A DNA stretch of 64,000 nucleotides from Rhizobium sp. NXC14 (lineage in GTDB: Bacteria; Pseudomonadota; Alphaproteobacteria; Rhizobiales; Rhizobiaceae), in assembly GCF_002117485.1 (NCBI RefSeq), contig NZ_CP021030.1, forward strand, positions 1,429,001 to 1,493,000, in the 5' to 3' direction. The translations under genes and the position numbers were made by a program. The notes under the pieces were generated by a model that saw only the letters and a program-made list of their open reading frames with translations, made no database searches and was not told where the DNA came from. Of this stretch, positions 48,047-57,517 are shown one piece after another; positions within the stretch are counted from its first letter, which is position 1; every line of letters starts with the position of its first letter.

Positions 48047-48931
48047 ATGTTCAATGGGTCCATTCCCGCCCTCGTCACCCCCTTCACCGATGCCGGACTG
48101 ATCGACGAAGCGAGCTTCGCTGCCCATGTCGACTGGCAGATCAAGGAAGGCAGCAGCGGTCTCGTTCCGGTGGGAACGACCGGCGAATCGCCGACGCTGT
48201 CGCATGCCGAGCACAAGCAGGTCGTGGAACTCTGCATCGAAGTGGCGGCAAAACGCGTTCCGGTCATGGCCGGCGCCGGTTCGAACAATACGCGTGAGGC
48301 GGTCGAACTCGCCCAGCACGCCGAAAAGGTCGGCGCCGACGCCGTGCTCGTCGTCACGCCCTATTACAACAAGCCGACGCAGAAGGGGCTGATTGCGCAT
48401 TTTTCTGCGATTGCCGAGGCCGTTGCCCTGCCGATCTATATCTACAATATTCCGGGCCGTTCGGTGATCGATATGACGCCCGAAACGATGGGTGCTCTCG
48501 TCAAGGCACATAGCAATATCGTCGGCGTCAAGGACGCGACGGGCAAGATCGAGCGTGTTTCCGAGCAGCGCATCACCTGCGGCAAGGATTTCAGGCAATT
48601 GTCCGGCGAGGACGCGACAGCCCTCGGTTTCAACGCCCATGGCGGCGTCGGCTGCATCTCGGTGACGGCCAATGTCGCCCCGCGCCTCTGCGCCGATTTT
48701 CAGGCCGCGACGTTGGCCGGTGAATACGCCCGCGCGCTCGAATATCAGGACCGCCTGATGCCGCTGCACAAGGCAATTTTCCTTGAGCCTGGTCTCTGCG
48801 GCGCCAAATACGGTCTCTCCAAGCTCGGCCGCATGAGCCGTAACGTCCGCTCGCCGCTGCTTTCGACGCTGGAGCCGGCAACCGAAGCAGCGATCGATGC
48901 CGCCATGCGTCATGCAGGATTGCTGAACTGA
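48047..48931 (+). CDS. dapA: 4-hydroxy-tetrahydrodipicolinate synthase
   Basis: This enzyme condenses pyruvate with aspartate semialdehyde in the lysine and meso-diaminopimelate pathway. The 294 residues equal the family's usual length. [14 protein letters not shown] (about 43-56), the YYNKP Tyr motif (about 133) and the Schiff-base Lys in VGVKDATGK (about 161) are all present. The ATG is placed by GAGGAG seven bases before it; an upstream in-frame start would add 26 unrelated residues. smpB follows after about 96 bases, the usual order in rhizobia. Confidence 0.97.
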   Translation: MFNGSIPALVTPFTDAGLIDEASFAAHVDWQIKEGSSGLVPVGTTGESPTLSHAEHKQVVELCIEVAAKRVPVMAGAGSNNTREAVELAQHAEKVGADAVLVVTPYYNKPTQKGLIAHFSAIAEAVALPIYIYNIPGRSVIDMTPETMGALVKAHSNIVGVKDATGKIERVSEQRITCGKDFRQLSGEDATALGFNAHGGVGCISVTANVAPRLCADFQAATLAGEYARALEYQDRLMPLHKAIFLEPGLCGAKYGLSKLGRMSRNVRSPLLSTLEPATEAAIDAAMRHAGLLN

Positions 48932-48936
48932 GGAGA

Positions 48937-48958
48937 CCGGCCGCCTTCACAAGGCCGG
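48937..48958 (+). other. Hairpin between dapA and smpB
   Basis: CCGGCC and GGCCGG form a stem with a 10-base loop just after the dapA stop. There is no T run, so this may only reduce read-through. Confidence 0.35.
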
Positions 48959-49027
48959 CTCGTTCCCTTACATAAGGGGTAAGCAATGAGGGCGCGGCTT
49001 TTCGCGCGCCCCGAAGGGAATATCGTC

Positions 49028-49507
49028 ATGGCCCCCAAAGGCAGCCAGCGCGTGGTGAACAAGGTCGTGGCCGAAAACCGCAAAGCCCGCTTCAACTACG
49101 AGATCATCGATACTTATGAGGCAGGTCTGGTGCTGAAGGGCACGGAGGTCAAGTCGTTGCGCGAAGGCAAGGCCAATATCGCCGAATCCTACGCGTCGGA
49201 TGAGGACGGCGAGATCTGGCTGATCAATTCCTACCTGCCGGAATATCTGCAGGCGAACCGTTTCAATCACGAGCCGCGCCGGCGCCGCAAGCTGCTGCTG
49301 TCGGGCCGTGAAATCCATCGCCTGCGCTCCGCCGTCAACCGCGAAGGCATGACGCTGGTCCCGCTGAAGATCTATTTCAACGATCGGGGTCGGGCGAAGA
49401 TGGAGCTGGCGCTCGCCAAGGGCAAAAAATTGCACGATAAGCGCGAATCCGAGAAGGAGCGCGACTGGAACCGGCAGAAGAGCCGCTTATTGAAGGATAA
49501 CGGCTAA
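49028..49507 (+). CDS. smpB: SsrA-binding protein
   Basis: SmpB carries tmRNA to stalled ribosomes for trans-translation. The protein has 159 residues, the usual length. It shows [49 protein letters not shown] and the basic tail [12 protein letters not shown]. The ATG follows GAAGGGA; a frame extension to 48986 would add 14 residues without family homology. Confidence 0.97.
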   Translation: MAPKGSQRVVNKVVAENRKARFNYEIIDTYEAGLVLKGTEVKSLREGKANIAESYASDEDGEIWLINSYLPEYLQANRFNHEPRRRRKLLLSGREIHRLRSAVNREGMTLVPLKIYFNDRGRAKMELALAKGKKLHDKRESEKERDWNRQKSRLLKDNG

Positions 49508-49545
49508 CCCATCACGCCGCAGCCGATCGGCTCGCGACGCTTCGA

Positions 49546-50127
49546 TTAGTCCCCGAAATCGCTGGCTGGGGCGACTTCGACCGGGCGCGGCGCCCGTTCC
49601 GCGGGATCGCGACCGATCTCAGCCTTCAGCGACAAGAGATCAATGAAATGGTCGGCCTGTCGGCGCAGGTCGTCGGCGATCATCGGCGGCTGCGTCGCCA
49701 TGGTCGAGATCACCGAGACTTTGCGGCCTCTGCGTTGCAGCGCTTCGACGAGGTTCGTGAAGTCGCCGTCGCCGGAGAAGATGACGAGATGGTCGACGGT
49801 TTCCGACTGCTCCATGGCGTCGATCGCCAGCTCGATGTCCATGTTGCCCTTGATCTTCCGCCGGCCCATGGAGTCGGTGAATTCCTTGGCGGGCTTGGTG
49901 ACGACTTTGTAGCCGTTATAGTCGAGCCAGTCGATCAGAGGACGGATCGATGAATATTCCTGGTCCTCGATCAACGCCGTATAATAGTAGGCGCGCAGGA
50001 GGTAGCCGCGTTTCTGGAATGCCTTCAAGAGCTTGCGGTAATCTATGTCGAAACCGAGGCTCTTGGATGCAGCGTAGAGGTTGGCGCCGTCAATGAAGAG
50101 TGCAATTTTTTCGCGTGGGTCAAACAT
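49546..50127 (-). CDS. NYN domain (LabA/DUF88) putative RNase
   Basis: 193 residues with a PIN-like NYN fold: IALFIDGANLYAASKSLG (first acidic site), KGNMDIELAIDAME and LVIFSGDGDFTNLVEALQRRG (second and third Asp sites), VSVISTM. Such proteins are thought to be metal-dependent RNases. The last 25 residues are Pro/Ala-rich and not part of the domain. It converges on smpB and diverges from rpoZ. The specific target is not known. Confidence 0.92.
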   Translation of the reverse strand: MFDPREKIALFIDGANLYAASKSLGFDIDYRKLLKAFQKRGYLLRAYYYTALIEDQEYSSIRPLIDWLDYNGYKVVTKPAKEFTDSMGRRKIKGNMDIELAIDAMEQSETVDHLVIFSGDGDFTNLVEALQRRGRKVSVISTMATQPPMIADDLRRQADHFIDLLSLKAEIGRDPAERAPRPVEVAPASDFGD

Positions 50128-50425
50128 CGCTTACCAATTCCAATGAGAGAAATCGAAATTCGCAGGGCATCAAATTGCAATAAATACAAGGGCTTATCGT
50201 GATCCTTGATCTGATGCTTACTTTACCATCTATTCATATAAGAGAGATTTAGGGCACGATTCCGCATATTCCAAGCAACCTTTGGTAGAATTGTCACATT
50301 CTCCATGGAAATTTAGCTCGGCACCGGATAAAGACGAGGGGAGCCGGAACGAAAAACTTGTATTTGCCCGGTTTTAATTGTATCGGGCGTGCTAATCCCG
50401 AAATGACGACCGTAAAGGACAGGCA
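50128..50425. promoter_or_regulatory. AT-rich promoter region between NYN gene and rpoZ
   Basis: These 298 bases are AT-rich for the window and lie between divergent genes. They should hold promoters for both; TTGATC near 50205 and TCTATTCAT near 50231 are possible elements, but I do not assign them firmly. A weak AAAGGA precedes the rpoZ start. Confidence 0.45.
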
Positions 50426-50830
50426 ATGGCCCGTGTCACAGTTGAAGATTGCATCGACAAGGTGGAGAACCGCTTCGAGCTGGTTCTGCTCGCCAGCCAC
50501 CGCGCCCGGCTGATTTCCCAGGGTGCCTCGATCACCATCGATCGGGACAACGACAAGAATCCTGTCGTGGCGCTGCGCGAAATCGCCGACGAGACGCTTT
50601 CCCCCGATGATCTCAAGGAAGATCTGATCCATTCGCTGCAGAAGCATGTCGAAGTCGACGAGCCCGAGCCCGATCCGGCCAGCATGATCGCCGCCGGCGG
50701 CGCTGCTGCCGCCGATAGCGAGGAGCAGGATGACCTGCCGGAGACGATCACTTTCGACCAGATGTCGGAAGAAGAGCTGCTTGCCGGTATCGAGGGCCTC
50801 GTGCCGCCGGAAAAGAGCGACGATTATTAA
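50426..50830 (+). CDS. rpoZ: RNA polymerase omega subunit
   Basis: 134 residues: [20 protein letters not shown] and the helix [12 protein letters not shown] are those of omega. The acidic C-terminal extension (ending [12 protein letters not shown]) is seen in alphaproteobacterial members. It aids folding and assembly of beta' and links ppGpp to polymerase in many bacteria. It stands next to relA, but a strong terminator separates them. Confidence 0.97.
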   Translation: MARVTVEDCIDKVENRFELVLLASHRARLISQGASITIDRDNDKNPVVALREIADETLSPDDLKEDLIHSLQKHVEVDEPEPDPASMIAAGGAAAADSEEQDDLPETITFDQMSEEELLAGIEGLVPPEKSDDY

Positions 50831-50922
50831 GCGTCTCGACCGGATCTGAACCGGAAAAGAGCGACGATTACCAATCGTCAATCTTGCGCCTTTATTGCTT
50901 AGGCATATTATTGCCCATGTGT

Positions 50923-50956
50923 GCGCCAATCGTTGATTGGCGCGCTTTTGTTTTTG
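50923..50956 (+). terminator. Intrinsic terminator after rpoZ
   Basis: A perfect 9-base stem (GCGCCAATC/GATTGGCGC) with a GTT loop is followed by GCTTTTGTTTTT. It ends just before the relA start, so relA needs its own promoter or read-through. Confidence 0.88.
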
Positions 50957-50972
50957 TCGGAGTGGCTTTGGA

Positions 50973-53207
50973 ATGATGCGGCAGTACGAGCTCGTGGAGC
51001 GGGTTCAGCAATACAAGCCCGATGCCAATGAAGCACTGCTGAACAAGGCCTATGTTTACGCCATGCAGAAACATGGCCAGCAGAAACGCGCGAGCGGCGA
51101 CCCGTATATTTCCCATCCGCTCGAGGTCGCCGCCATCCTGACCGATATGCATCTCGATGAATCGACGATCGCGGTCGCCCTTCTGCACGACACGATCGAG
51201 GATACGACGGCGACGCGCGCCGAAATCGACGAACTCTTCGGTGAGGACATCGGCCGCCTGGTCGAGGGGCTGACGAAGATCAAGAAGCTCGATCTCGTCA
51301 CCAAGAAGGCCAAGCAGGCGGAGAACCTGCGCAAGCTGCTGCTCGCCATATCAGATGACGTGCGGGTGCTGCTCGTCAAGCTCGCCGACCGCCTGCACAA
51401 TATGCGTACCCTCGATCACATGTCGGCCGACAAGCGTGCCCGCATCTCCGAGGAGACGATGGAAATCTATGCGCCGCTCGCCGGCCGCATGGGCATGCAG
51501 GATATGCGCGAGGAACTCGAGGAGCTTTCCTTCCGGCACATGAACCCGGAGGCCTACGAGACCGTCACGAAAAGGCTGGAAGAGCTCTCCAAGCGCAACG
51601 AAGGCATCGTCAAGAAGATCGAGGCCGAATTGCGCGACCTGCTGGTCGCAAGCGGCCTGACGAGCGCCTATGTCAAGGGCCGGCAGAAGAAGCCCTATTC
51701 GGTCTTTCGCAAAATGCAGTCGAAGTCGCTCTCCTTCGAACAGCTTTCCGATGTCTACGGCTTCCGTCTGATCGTCGAGGACATTCCATCCTGTTACCGG
51801 GCGCTCGGCATCGTCCATACGCGCTGGCGCGTCGTGCCCGGCCGGTTCAAGGATTATATCTCGACGCCGAAGCAGAACGATTACCGTTCGCTCCACACCA
51901 CCATCGTCGGCCCCTCCAGCCAGCGCATCGAGTTGCAGATCCGCACCAAGCGTATGCACGAAATCGCCGAGTTCGGCATCGCCGCTCACACGCTCTACAA
52001 GGATGGCGCCACCAATGCCGATGGCGACATTCTTTCGCGCGAATCCAATGCCTATTCCTGGCTGCGCCATACGATCGAGGCGCTCGCCGAAGGTGACAGC
52101 CCGGAGGAATTCCTTGAGCACACCAAGCTCGAACTCTTTCAGGATCAGGTCTTCTGCTTCACGCCGAAGGGCAAGCTGATTGCCCTGCCGCGTGGTGCCA
52201 CCCCGATCGATTTCGCCTATGCGGTGCACACCAATATCGGCGACACGACGGTGGGCGCCAAGATCAACGGCCGCATCATGCCGCTGGTGACGCGGCTGGC
52301 GAATGGCGACGAAGTCGAGATTATCCGCTCCGGCGTGCAGGTTCCGCCGGCGGCGTGGGAAGAAATCGTCGTCACCGGCAAGGCGCGGGCTGCCATCCGC
52401 CGCGCCACCCGCATGGCGATCCGCAAGCAATATGCAGGCCTCGGCCACCGCATTCTCGAGCGCACCTTCAACCGGGCCGGCAAGATTTTCTCGCGCGAGG
52501 CGATGAAGCCGGCGCTCCACCGTCTGGGCCAGAAGGATGTCGAGGATGCAATCGCCGCCGTCGGTCGCGGCGAGATGTCCTCGCTCGACGTGCTGCGCGC
52601 CGTCTATCCTGATCACCAGGACGAGCGCGTCACCGTCAAGCCTTCAGGCGATGACGGCTGGTTCAACGTCCGCAGCGCCGCGGGCATGATCTTCAAGATT
52701 CCCGGAAAGGCTAAAACAGGGGCCGAAGGCGGCCATTCGGAACTCGATGCCGATGTCGATGTCGGCCCGATCCGCGGCCTGTCCGGCAATGTCGACGTCA
52801 AGTTCGCCTCGACCGGCGCCGTGCCCGGCGACCGCATCGTCGGCATCATGGATCAGAGCAAGGGCATTACCATCTATCCGATCCAGTCGCCGAGCCTGCA
52901 GCGTTTCGACGATCAACCCGATCGCTGGATCGACGTGCGCTGGGATCTCGACGAGGCCAACAAGTCGCGTTTCATGGCGCGTATCATGGTGAATGCATTG
53001 AATGAGCCCGGCACGCTTGCCAAGGTCGCCCAGACCGTGGCCGGGCTCGACGTCAATATTCGCATGCTGAACACGGTGCGCGTGGCAGCCGATTTCACCG
53101 AGATGATGCTCGAAGTCGAGGTGTGGGACCTGCGGCAGCTCAACCAGTTGCTCGCCCAGATGAAGGACCTGGATTGCATCGCCACGGTCCGGCGGCTCTA
53201 TGAGTAG
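50973..53207 (+). CDS. relA: Bifunctional (p)ppGpp synthetase/hydrolase (RelA/SpoT, Rsh)
   Basis: 744 residues, the single long Rsh enzyme usual for alphaproteobacteria. HD hydrolase domain (about 35-180): HPLEVAAIL, LLHDTIEDT; synthetase domain (about 230-350): GRFKDYISTPKQNDYRSLH and EIAEFGIAAH; TGS (about 390-450): VFCFTPKGKLIALPRGATP; C-terminal ACT (about 665-740). RFKDYI belongs to the bifunctional class. It mediates the stringent response and, in rhizobia, symbiosis and polysaccharide control. The ATGATG start has GGAG upstream; twelve extra residues in frame before it look unrelated and overlap the terminator. Confidence 0.96.
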   Translation: MMRQYELVERVQQYKPDANEALLNKAYVYAMQKHGQQKRASGDPYISHPLEVAAILTDMHLDESTIAVALLHDTIEDTTATRAEIDELFGEDIGRLVEGLTKIKKLDLVTKKAKQAENLRKLLLAISDDVRVLLVKLADRLHNMRTLDHMSADKRARISEETMEIYAPLAGRMGMQDMREELEELSFRHMNPEAYETVTKRLEELSKRNEGIVKKIEAELRDLLVASGLTSAYVKGRQKKPYSVFRKMQSKSLSFEQLSDVYGFRLIVEDIPSCYRALGIVHTRWRVVPGRFKDYISTPKQNDYRSLHTTIVGPSSQRIELQIRTKRMHEIAEFGIAAHTLYKDGATNADGDILSRESNAYSWLRHTIEALAEGDSPEEFLEHTKLELFQDQVFCFTPKGKLIALPRGATPIDFAYAVHTNIGDTTVGAKINGRIMPLVTRLANGDEVEIIRSGVQVPPAAWEEIVVTGKARAAIRRATRMAIRKQYAGLGHRILERTFNRAGKIFSREAMKPALHRLGQKDVEDAIAAVGRGEMSSLDVLRAVYPDHQDERVTVKPSGDDGWFNVRSAAGMIFKIPGKAKTGAEGGHSELDADVDVGPIRGLSGNVDVKFASTGAVPGDRIVGIMDQSKGITIYPIQSPSLQRFDDQPDRWIDVRWDLDEANKSRFMARIMVNALNEPGTLAKVAQTVAGLDVNIRMLNTVRVAADFTEMMLEVEVWDLRQLNQLLAQMKDLDCIATVRRLYE

Positions 53208-53402
53208 GCTTTTGTTAGCCTGCCATGGAGCTGATCGACCAAAATGCACATTTTATGATCGGTCTGTACTCGCGACGGCGCAGCAATAAGGCAAGGAATG
53301 CGTTGTGCGCATAGCTGTGTCCATGTTGCGGCGGTGGTAATTAACCTTTGCCGGGACTATCTTCTGGTCATCGAAAACGTAAACAGAAGATGAGACAAGG
53401 TA

Positions 53403-53552
53403 ATGTTTGATCCTATCAGGAAAATCGCTCGCGCCTTTCGCGCGCCGACCACGCAGGAACGTGAAATGGCCTATCTGAACGGCTCGCTGGATCGTATCGA
53501 TCTCGAGTTTCGTCAGCGTCAGGTCGATCGCGGTCTGTTCCGCAATCGCTGA
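53403..53552 (+). CDS. DUF3563-like small protein
   Basis: A 49-codon gene: MFDPIRKIARAFRAPTTQER, then AYLNGSLDRIDLEFRQRQ and DRGLFRNR. This is the DUF3563 pattern: an N-terminal amphipathic segment, E-R-E-x-AYL-x-x-(S/A)-x-D, a D-L-E-x-R-x-R motif and a basic tail. AGACAAGG lies two bases before the ATG. Function of the family is unknown. The antisense strand has longer open frames that I treat as chance. It stands alone between relA and the DUF2062 gene. Confidence 0.85.
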   Translation: MFDPIRKIARAFRAPTTQEREMAYLNGSLDRIDLEFRQRQVDRGLFRNR

Positions 53553-53706
53553 CACCGCCTTTATACTTTGTCGAGTGAGGGACGTTACGATAATGAGCGC
53601 GCCTCGGCATGAAGATGCTCCTTTGCAAGAAAGATAAGGGGGCTGTTTCGGGCGGTACCATTGGCCGCTCTTGTCATGGTCCGGTGCACTGCACTAAATA
53701 GCGGCC

Positions 53707-54297
53707 ATGTTGTTTCGCCGTCGCAAGCCTGCGGGTTTCAAGGAAAAGATGCGGGAGCTTCTATGGCCCCGAAAAGGTTTCCTTCGCCCGATCCGTTACC
53801 TGACAATGCGCATTCTGCGCCTGAGCGCTTCGCCGCATGCGGTTGCGGCCGGTGTTGCCGCCGGCGTCTTTGTCTCGTGGACGCCGTTCATTGGCGTGCA
53901 TTTCGTCATGGCTTTCGTCATCACCTATTTCCTCTCCGGCAATATGGTGGCCGCGGCTCTCGGCTGCGCGGCCTTCGGCAATCCGCTGACCTATCCTTTC
54001 ATCTGGGGTATCACCTGGGAAATCGGCCATCTGCTGCTCAGCCGTGAGGATCATCTGGCCGGTCAGGCGGTGGATCTCGCCGCGCTCTTTCACAAGCTGA
54101 ACTTCACCGAATTGTGGAAGCCCGTGCTGGAGCCGATGTTGATCGGCGCCATCCCACCGGGAATCGTAACCGCCGTTGCGCTCTATGCGCTGACGTTCTA
54201 CACCGTCAAAGGTTTTCAGGCCCGCCGCCGCACGCGACTGCTGGAGCGGGCACGTCTGCGCCTGGCGGGTGCGGCCAGCGACATGCCGAGCATATGA
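53707..54297 (+). CDS. DUF2062 membrane protein
   Basis: A 196-residue protein with a basic N-terminus and three hydrophobic segments: AAGVAAGVFVSWTPFIGVHF, a second helix (MVAAALGCAAFGNPLTYPF) and a C-terminal helix (PPGIVTAVALYALTFYTV). F-(I/V)-x-x-TPFIG and GNPLTYPFIW are DUF2062 signatures. The role is unknown. It precedes acpS by 37 bases and is probably co-transcribed with it. Confidence 0.92.
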   Translation: MLFRRRKPAGFKEKMRELLWPRKGFLRPIRYLTMRILRLSASPHAVAAGVAAGVFVSWTPFIGVHFVMAFVITYFLSGNMVAAALGCAAFGNPLTYPFIWGITWEIGHLLLSREDHLAGQAVDLAALFHKLNFTELWKPVLEPMLIGAIPPGIVTAVALYALTFYTVKGFQARRRTRLLERARLRLAGAASDMPSI

Positions 54298-54334
54298 ACC
54301 GGTACAGAATTCTTGAGCGACGGAAGGTTCCGGC

Positions 54335-54739
54335 ATGATCATCGGCATTGGCAGCGATCTGATCGACATTCGTCGTGTCGAGAAATCGATCGAGCGCTTC
54401 GGCGAGCGCTTCACTCATCGCTGCTTCACCGAGATCGAGCGCGCCCGTTCCGACCGCCGGGCAAACCGCGCCGCATCCTATGCCAAGCGTTTCGCCGCCA
54501 AGGAGGCCTGTTCGAAGGCGCTCGGCACCGGCATAGCCCAGGGCGTCTTCTGGAAGGACATGGGCGTCGTCAACCTGCCGAGCGGCAAGCCGACCATGCT
54601 ACTGACCGGTACCGCCGCCGCGCTCCTGGAAGCGATGCTGCCCGCGGGCCATAGACCCGCCATTCATTTGACAATAACCGATGATTATCCCTTGGCGCAG
54701 GCCTTCGTTATCATCGAGGCGTTGCCCGAAAGGCCATGA
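54335..54739 (+). CDS. acpS: Holo-[acyl-carrier-protein] synthase
   Basis: 134 residues. [18 protein letters not shown] provides the metal-binding Asp and [13 protein letters not shown] the second metal ligand (Glu) and CoA-binding Lys. It transfers phosphopantetheine from CoA to apo-ACP for fatty acid synthesis. GGAAGG precedes the start. The order acpS-lepB-rnc-era is usual for rhizobia, but here a 22-base tandem repeat stands between acpS and lepB. Confidence 0.96.
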   Translation: MIIGIGSDLIDIRRVEKSIERFGERFTHRCFTEIERARSDRRANRAASYAKRFAAKEACSKALGTGIAQGVFWKDMGVVNLPSGKPTMLLTGTAAALLEAMLPAGHRPAIHLTITDDYPLAQAFVIIEALPERP

Positions 54740-54741
54740 TG

Positions 54742-54866
54742 GCGACCCCGGGGAGCGTTTCAACGGGACCCGGGGGCGTTTGGTAGCGACCGCAGAAGCG
54801 TTTCAACGCGACCCTGGGAGTGTTTGATCGCGACCACGGAAGCGTTTCAACGCGACCTCTCGTCGC
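54742..54866. repeat. Imperfect 22-bp tandem repeat before lepB
   Basis: About 5.5 units of GCGACC-x2-GGAAGCGTTTCAAC: units begin at 54742, 54765, 54786, 54808, 54830 and 54852. Units at 54786, 54808 and 54830 are exactly 22 bases; the first two are 23 and 21. Unit 2 and unit 4 have diverged. The array lies immediately after the acpS stop and about 100 bases before lepB. Confidence 0.88.
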
Positions 54867-54963
54867 TTTTCATGTTGTCGCCATTGCCGCAACCGGCCGA
54901 AGCCGCTAGAGAGAACGGCAGAAAGAATTGCGCCTTTACGGCGTCTTGAAGGAACAAGACTGC

Positions 54964-55707
54964 GTGTCCGAAAAAGTCGATACCAAGCCGAACGCCCTCT
55001 GGGAAAACATCAAGGTCATCATTCAGGCGCTGATTTTGGCGATGGTGATCAGAACCGTGCTGTTCCAGCCCTTTACCATTCCGTCCGGTTCAATGATGCC
55101 GACGCTGCTCGTCGGCGATTATATCTTCGTCAATAAGTTCGCTTACGGCTATTCGAAGTATTCGCTGCCCTTCTCGCCTGATCTCTTCAGCGGCCGCATC
55201 TTCGGCTCCGATCCGAAGCGCGGCGATATCGTCGTCTTCCGCTTCCCGCCGAATCCCGATGTCGATTATATCAAGCGCTGCATCGGCCTGCCCGGCGACC
55301 ATATCCAGGTCACCGACGGCGTCCTCTACGTCAACGGCAAGCCGGTTCCGAAGGTGGCGGATGGCAGTTTCACCTCGGACTACAAGCTCGATCCGGGCGA
55401 GGACGTACCGGTCTTCCGCGAAACCCTTGATAACGGCAAGACTTACGACACGCTCGACCAGTCGCCGGTCTCGCGCGGCGACAACACCCGTGAGTTCATC
55501 GTGCCGGAAGGCCATTATTTCATGATGGGCGACAACCGCGATAACTCGCTCGACAGCCGCTTCGACGTCGGCTTCGTGCCGGCTGAAAATCTTGTCGGTC
55601 GCGCCAGCGTCATCTTCTTCTCGCTCGGCAACGACACGTCTTTCCGCGAAATCTGGAAGTGGCCGACCAACATGCGCTGGGACCGCCTTTTCAAGGTCGT
55701 TGAATGA
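54964..55707 (+). CDS. lepB: Signal peptidase I
   Basis: 247 residues from a GTG start (VSEKVDTKPNALWENI) with GAAGGA ten bases before. A transmembrane helix (about 15-35) is followed by the catalytic Ser in TIPSGSMMPTLLVGDYIFV and the catalytic Lys in VDYIKRCIGLPGDH; GDNRDNSLDSR is also present. It removes signal peptides at the outer face of the inner membrane. A TTG at 54928 is an alternative start. The rnc start overlaps its stop by 4 bases. Confidence 0.96.
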   Translation: MSEKVDTKPNALWENIKVIIQALILAMVIRTVLFQPFTIPSGSMMPTLLVGDYIFVNKFAYGYSKYSLPFSPDLFSGRIFGSDPKRGDIVVFRFPPNPDVDYIKRCIGLPGDHIQVTDGVLYVNGKPVPKVADGSFTSDYKLDPGEDVPVFRETLDNGKTYDTLDQSPVSRGDNTREFIVPEGHYFMMGDNRDNSLDSRFDVGFVPAENLVGRASVIFFSLGNDTSFREIWKWPTNMRWDRLFKVVE

Positions 55708-56423
55708 GTAAGGCGCAGACGCTTTCTGCGGCGGATCGCGCAAAGCTCGAAAGCCTGATCGGCCATGACTTCGCCGAAAAGGCACGCCTGGACCGGGCAC
55801 TGACCCATGCCAGCGCCCGTACCGAAAAGGGCGGCAACTACGAACGGCTGGAGTTTCTCGGCGACAGGGTCCTCGGGCTCTGCATCGCCGAGCTTCTGTT
55901 CCGCACCTTCGGCACGGCGGGGGAAGGCGAGCTCTCGGTTCGCCTCAACCAGCTCGTCAGCGCCGAAACCTGTGCAGCGGTCGCCGACGAACTCAATCTC
56001 CACCTTTATATCCGCACCGGCGCCGATGTGAAGAAATTGACCGGCAAGCGCATGATGAATGTGCGCGCCGATGTCGTCGAGAGCCTGATCGCCGCGATCT
56101 ATCTCGATGGCGGTCTCGAAGTCGCCCGCCGGTTCATCCTGCGCTATTGGCAGGGCAGGGCGGTCAGGGCCGACGGCGCCAAGCGCGACGCCAAGACCGA
56201 GCTGCAGGAATGGTCACACGCGAAATTCGGCGTCACACCGATCTATCGGGTTGATGAACGCAGCGGACCGGATCATGATCCGCGCTTCAAGGTGACGGTA
56301 GAAGTTGCTGGCATAAAGCCGGAAACCGGCGTAGAGCGGTCGAAGCGTGCCGCCGAACAGGTTGCGGCGACCAAGATGCTCGAGCGTGAAGGCATTTGGC
56401 AGCAATCGTCTGCCGGAAACTGA
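55704..56423 (+). CDS. rnc: Ribonuclease III
   Basis: 239 residues: RNase III domain (about 10-150) with ERLEFLGDRVLGLCIAELL and ADVVESLIAAIYLDGG, which carry the catalytic acidic residues, and a double-stranded RNA-binding domain (about 165-232: TELQEWSHAKFG, KRAAEQVAATKML). It processes rRNA precursors and some mRNAs. ATGA overlap with lepB and an 8-base gap to era show one operon. Confidence 0.97.
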   Translation: MSKAQTLSAADRAKLESLIGHDFAEKARLDRALTHASARTEKGGNYERLEFLGDRVLGLCIAELLFRTFGTAGEGELSVRLNQLVSAETCAAVADELNLHLYIRTGADVKKLTGKRMMNVRADVVESLIAAIYLDGGLEVARRFILRYWQGRAVRADGAKRDAKTELQEWSHAKFGVTPIYRVDERSGPDHDPRFKVTVEVAGIKPETGVERSKRAAEQVAATKMLEREGIWQQSSAGN

Positions 56424-56430
56424 CGGTACA

Positions 56431-57372
56431 ATGACACAAGAAGAAGATATCGCGGCCGAAGCTGCCGTAGAAGCCAATGGTCCGACACATTCGGGTTTCG
56501 TTGCGCTGATCGGGCCGACTAATGCCGGCAAGTCGACGCTGGTGAACCGCCTCGTCGGCGCCAAGGTGTCGATCGTCAGTCACAAGGTGCAGACGACGCG
56601 CGCGATCGTCCGCGGCATTGCCATTCATGACAATGCCCAGATCGTCTTCATGGATACGCCCGGCATCTTCAAGCCGCGCCGTCGGCTCGACCGAGCCATG
56701 GTGACTTCTGCCTGGGGCGGCGCCAAGGATGCCGATCTGATCATGCTGCTGATCGACAGCGAGCGCGGTTTGCGCGGCGACGCCGAAGCCATCCTCGAGG
56801 GCCTGAAAGAAGTCCAGCAGCCGAAGATCCTGGTGCTCAACAAGATCGACCGCGTCAACCGCGAGGATCTGCTGGCGCTGGCCGCCGCCGCCAATGAGAA
56901 GATTGCTTTCGATCGCACTTTCATGATCTCGGCCGAAACCGGTTCCGGTTGCGACGATGTCATGGACTATCTGGCCACCACCTTGCCGGAGGGGCCGTGG
57001 TACTATCCGGAAGACCAGATCTCCGATCTCCCCATGCGTCAGCTCGCCGCGGAGATTACCCGCGAAAAGCTGTTCCTGCGCCTGCACCAGGAGCTTCCCT
57101 ATTCCTCGCATGTCGAAACGGAAAAGTGGGAAGAGCGTAAGGATGGCTCGGTTCGGATCGAGCAGGTGATCTATGTCGAGCGTGATAGCCAGAAGAAGAT
57201 CGCCCTCGGCAAAGGTGGCGAAACCATCAAGGCGATCTCGACCGCCTCCCGCAAGGAATTGTCGGAAATATTAGAGCAGCCGGTCCATCTCTTCCTCTTC
57301 GTCAAGGTCCGCGAGAACTGGGGCGATGACCCCGAGCGCTTCCGCGAAATGGGCCTCGAATTCCCTAAATAA
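56431..57372 (+). CDS. era: GTPase Era
   Basis: 313 residues. G1 LIGPTNAGKSTLVNR, G2 VQTTRAIVRG, G3 VFMDTPGIF, G4 LNKIDR, and the C-terminal KH domain (about 220-305) with KIALGKGGETIKAIS. It acts in assembly of the small ribosomal subunit through binding near the 3' end of 16S rRNA. The ATG begins 8 bases after rnc. Confidence 0.97.
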   Translation: MTQEEDIAAEAAVEANGPTHSGFVALIGPTNAGKSTLVNRLVGAKVSIVSHKVQTTRAIVRGIAIHDNAQIVFMDTPGIFKPRRRLDRAMVTSAWGGAKDADLIMLLIDSERGLRGDAEAILEGLKEVQQPKILVLNKIDRVNREDLLALAAAANEKIAFDRTFMISAETGSGCDDVMDYLATTLPEGPWYYPEDQISDLPMRQLAAEITREKLFLRLHQELPYSSHVETEKWEERKDGSVRIEQVIYVERDSQKKIALGKGGETIKAISTASRKELSEILEQPVHLFLFVKVRENWGDDPERFREMGLEFPK

Positions 57373-57517
57373 GGACGGCAACGATTTTATCGAGAAGCCT
57401 CCAGCCCCTTGTTTCTTAGGAAAAAATCCGTCTCGTTGCGGAACGAATCCGAGCTTTGCGCATTCCTCGGTCAACGGCGGCCAGACGGGCCGTCGTTTGC
57501 GCGACCGCGGGGCAGGC

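Noticed and set aside
51351..52616. 421-codon antisense open frame in relA
   Set aside because: Lies wholly within the conserved synthetase gene, low-complexity composition typical of antisense frames.
54742..54866. CRISPR array
   Set aside because: Units follow each other without spacers and are diverged; no cas genes nearby.
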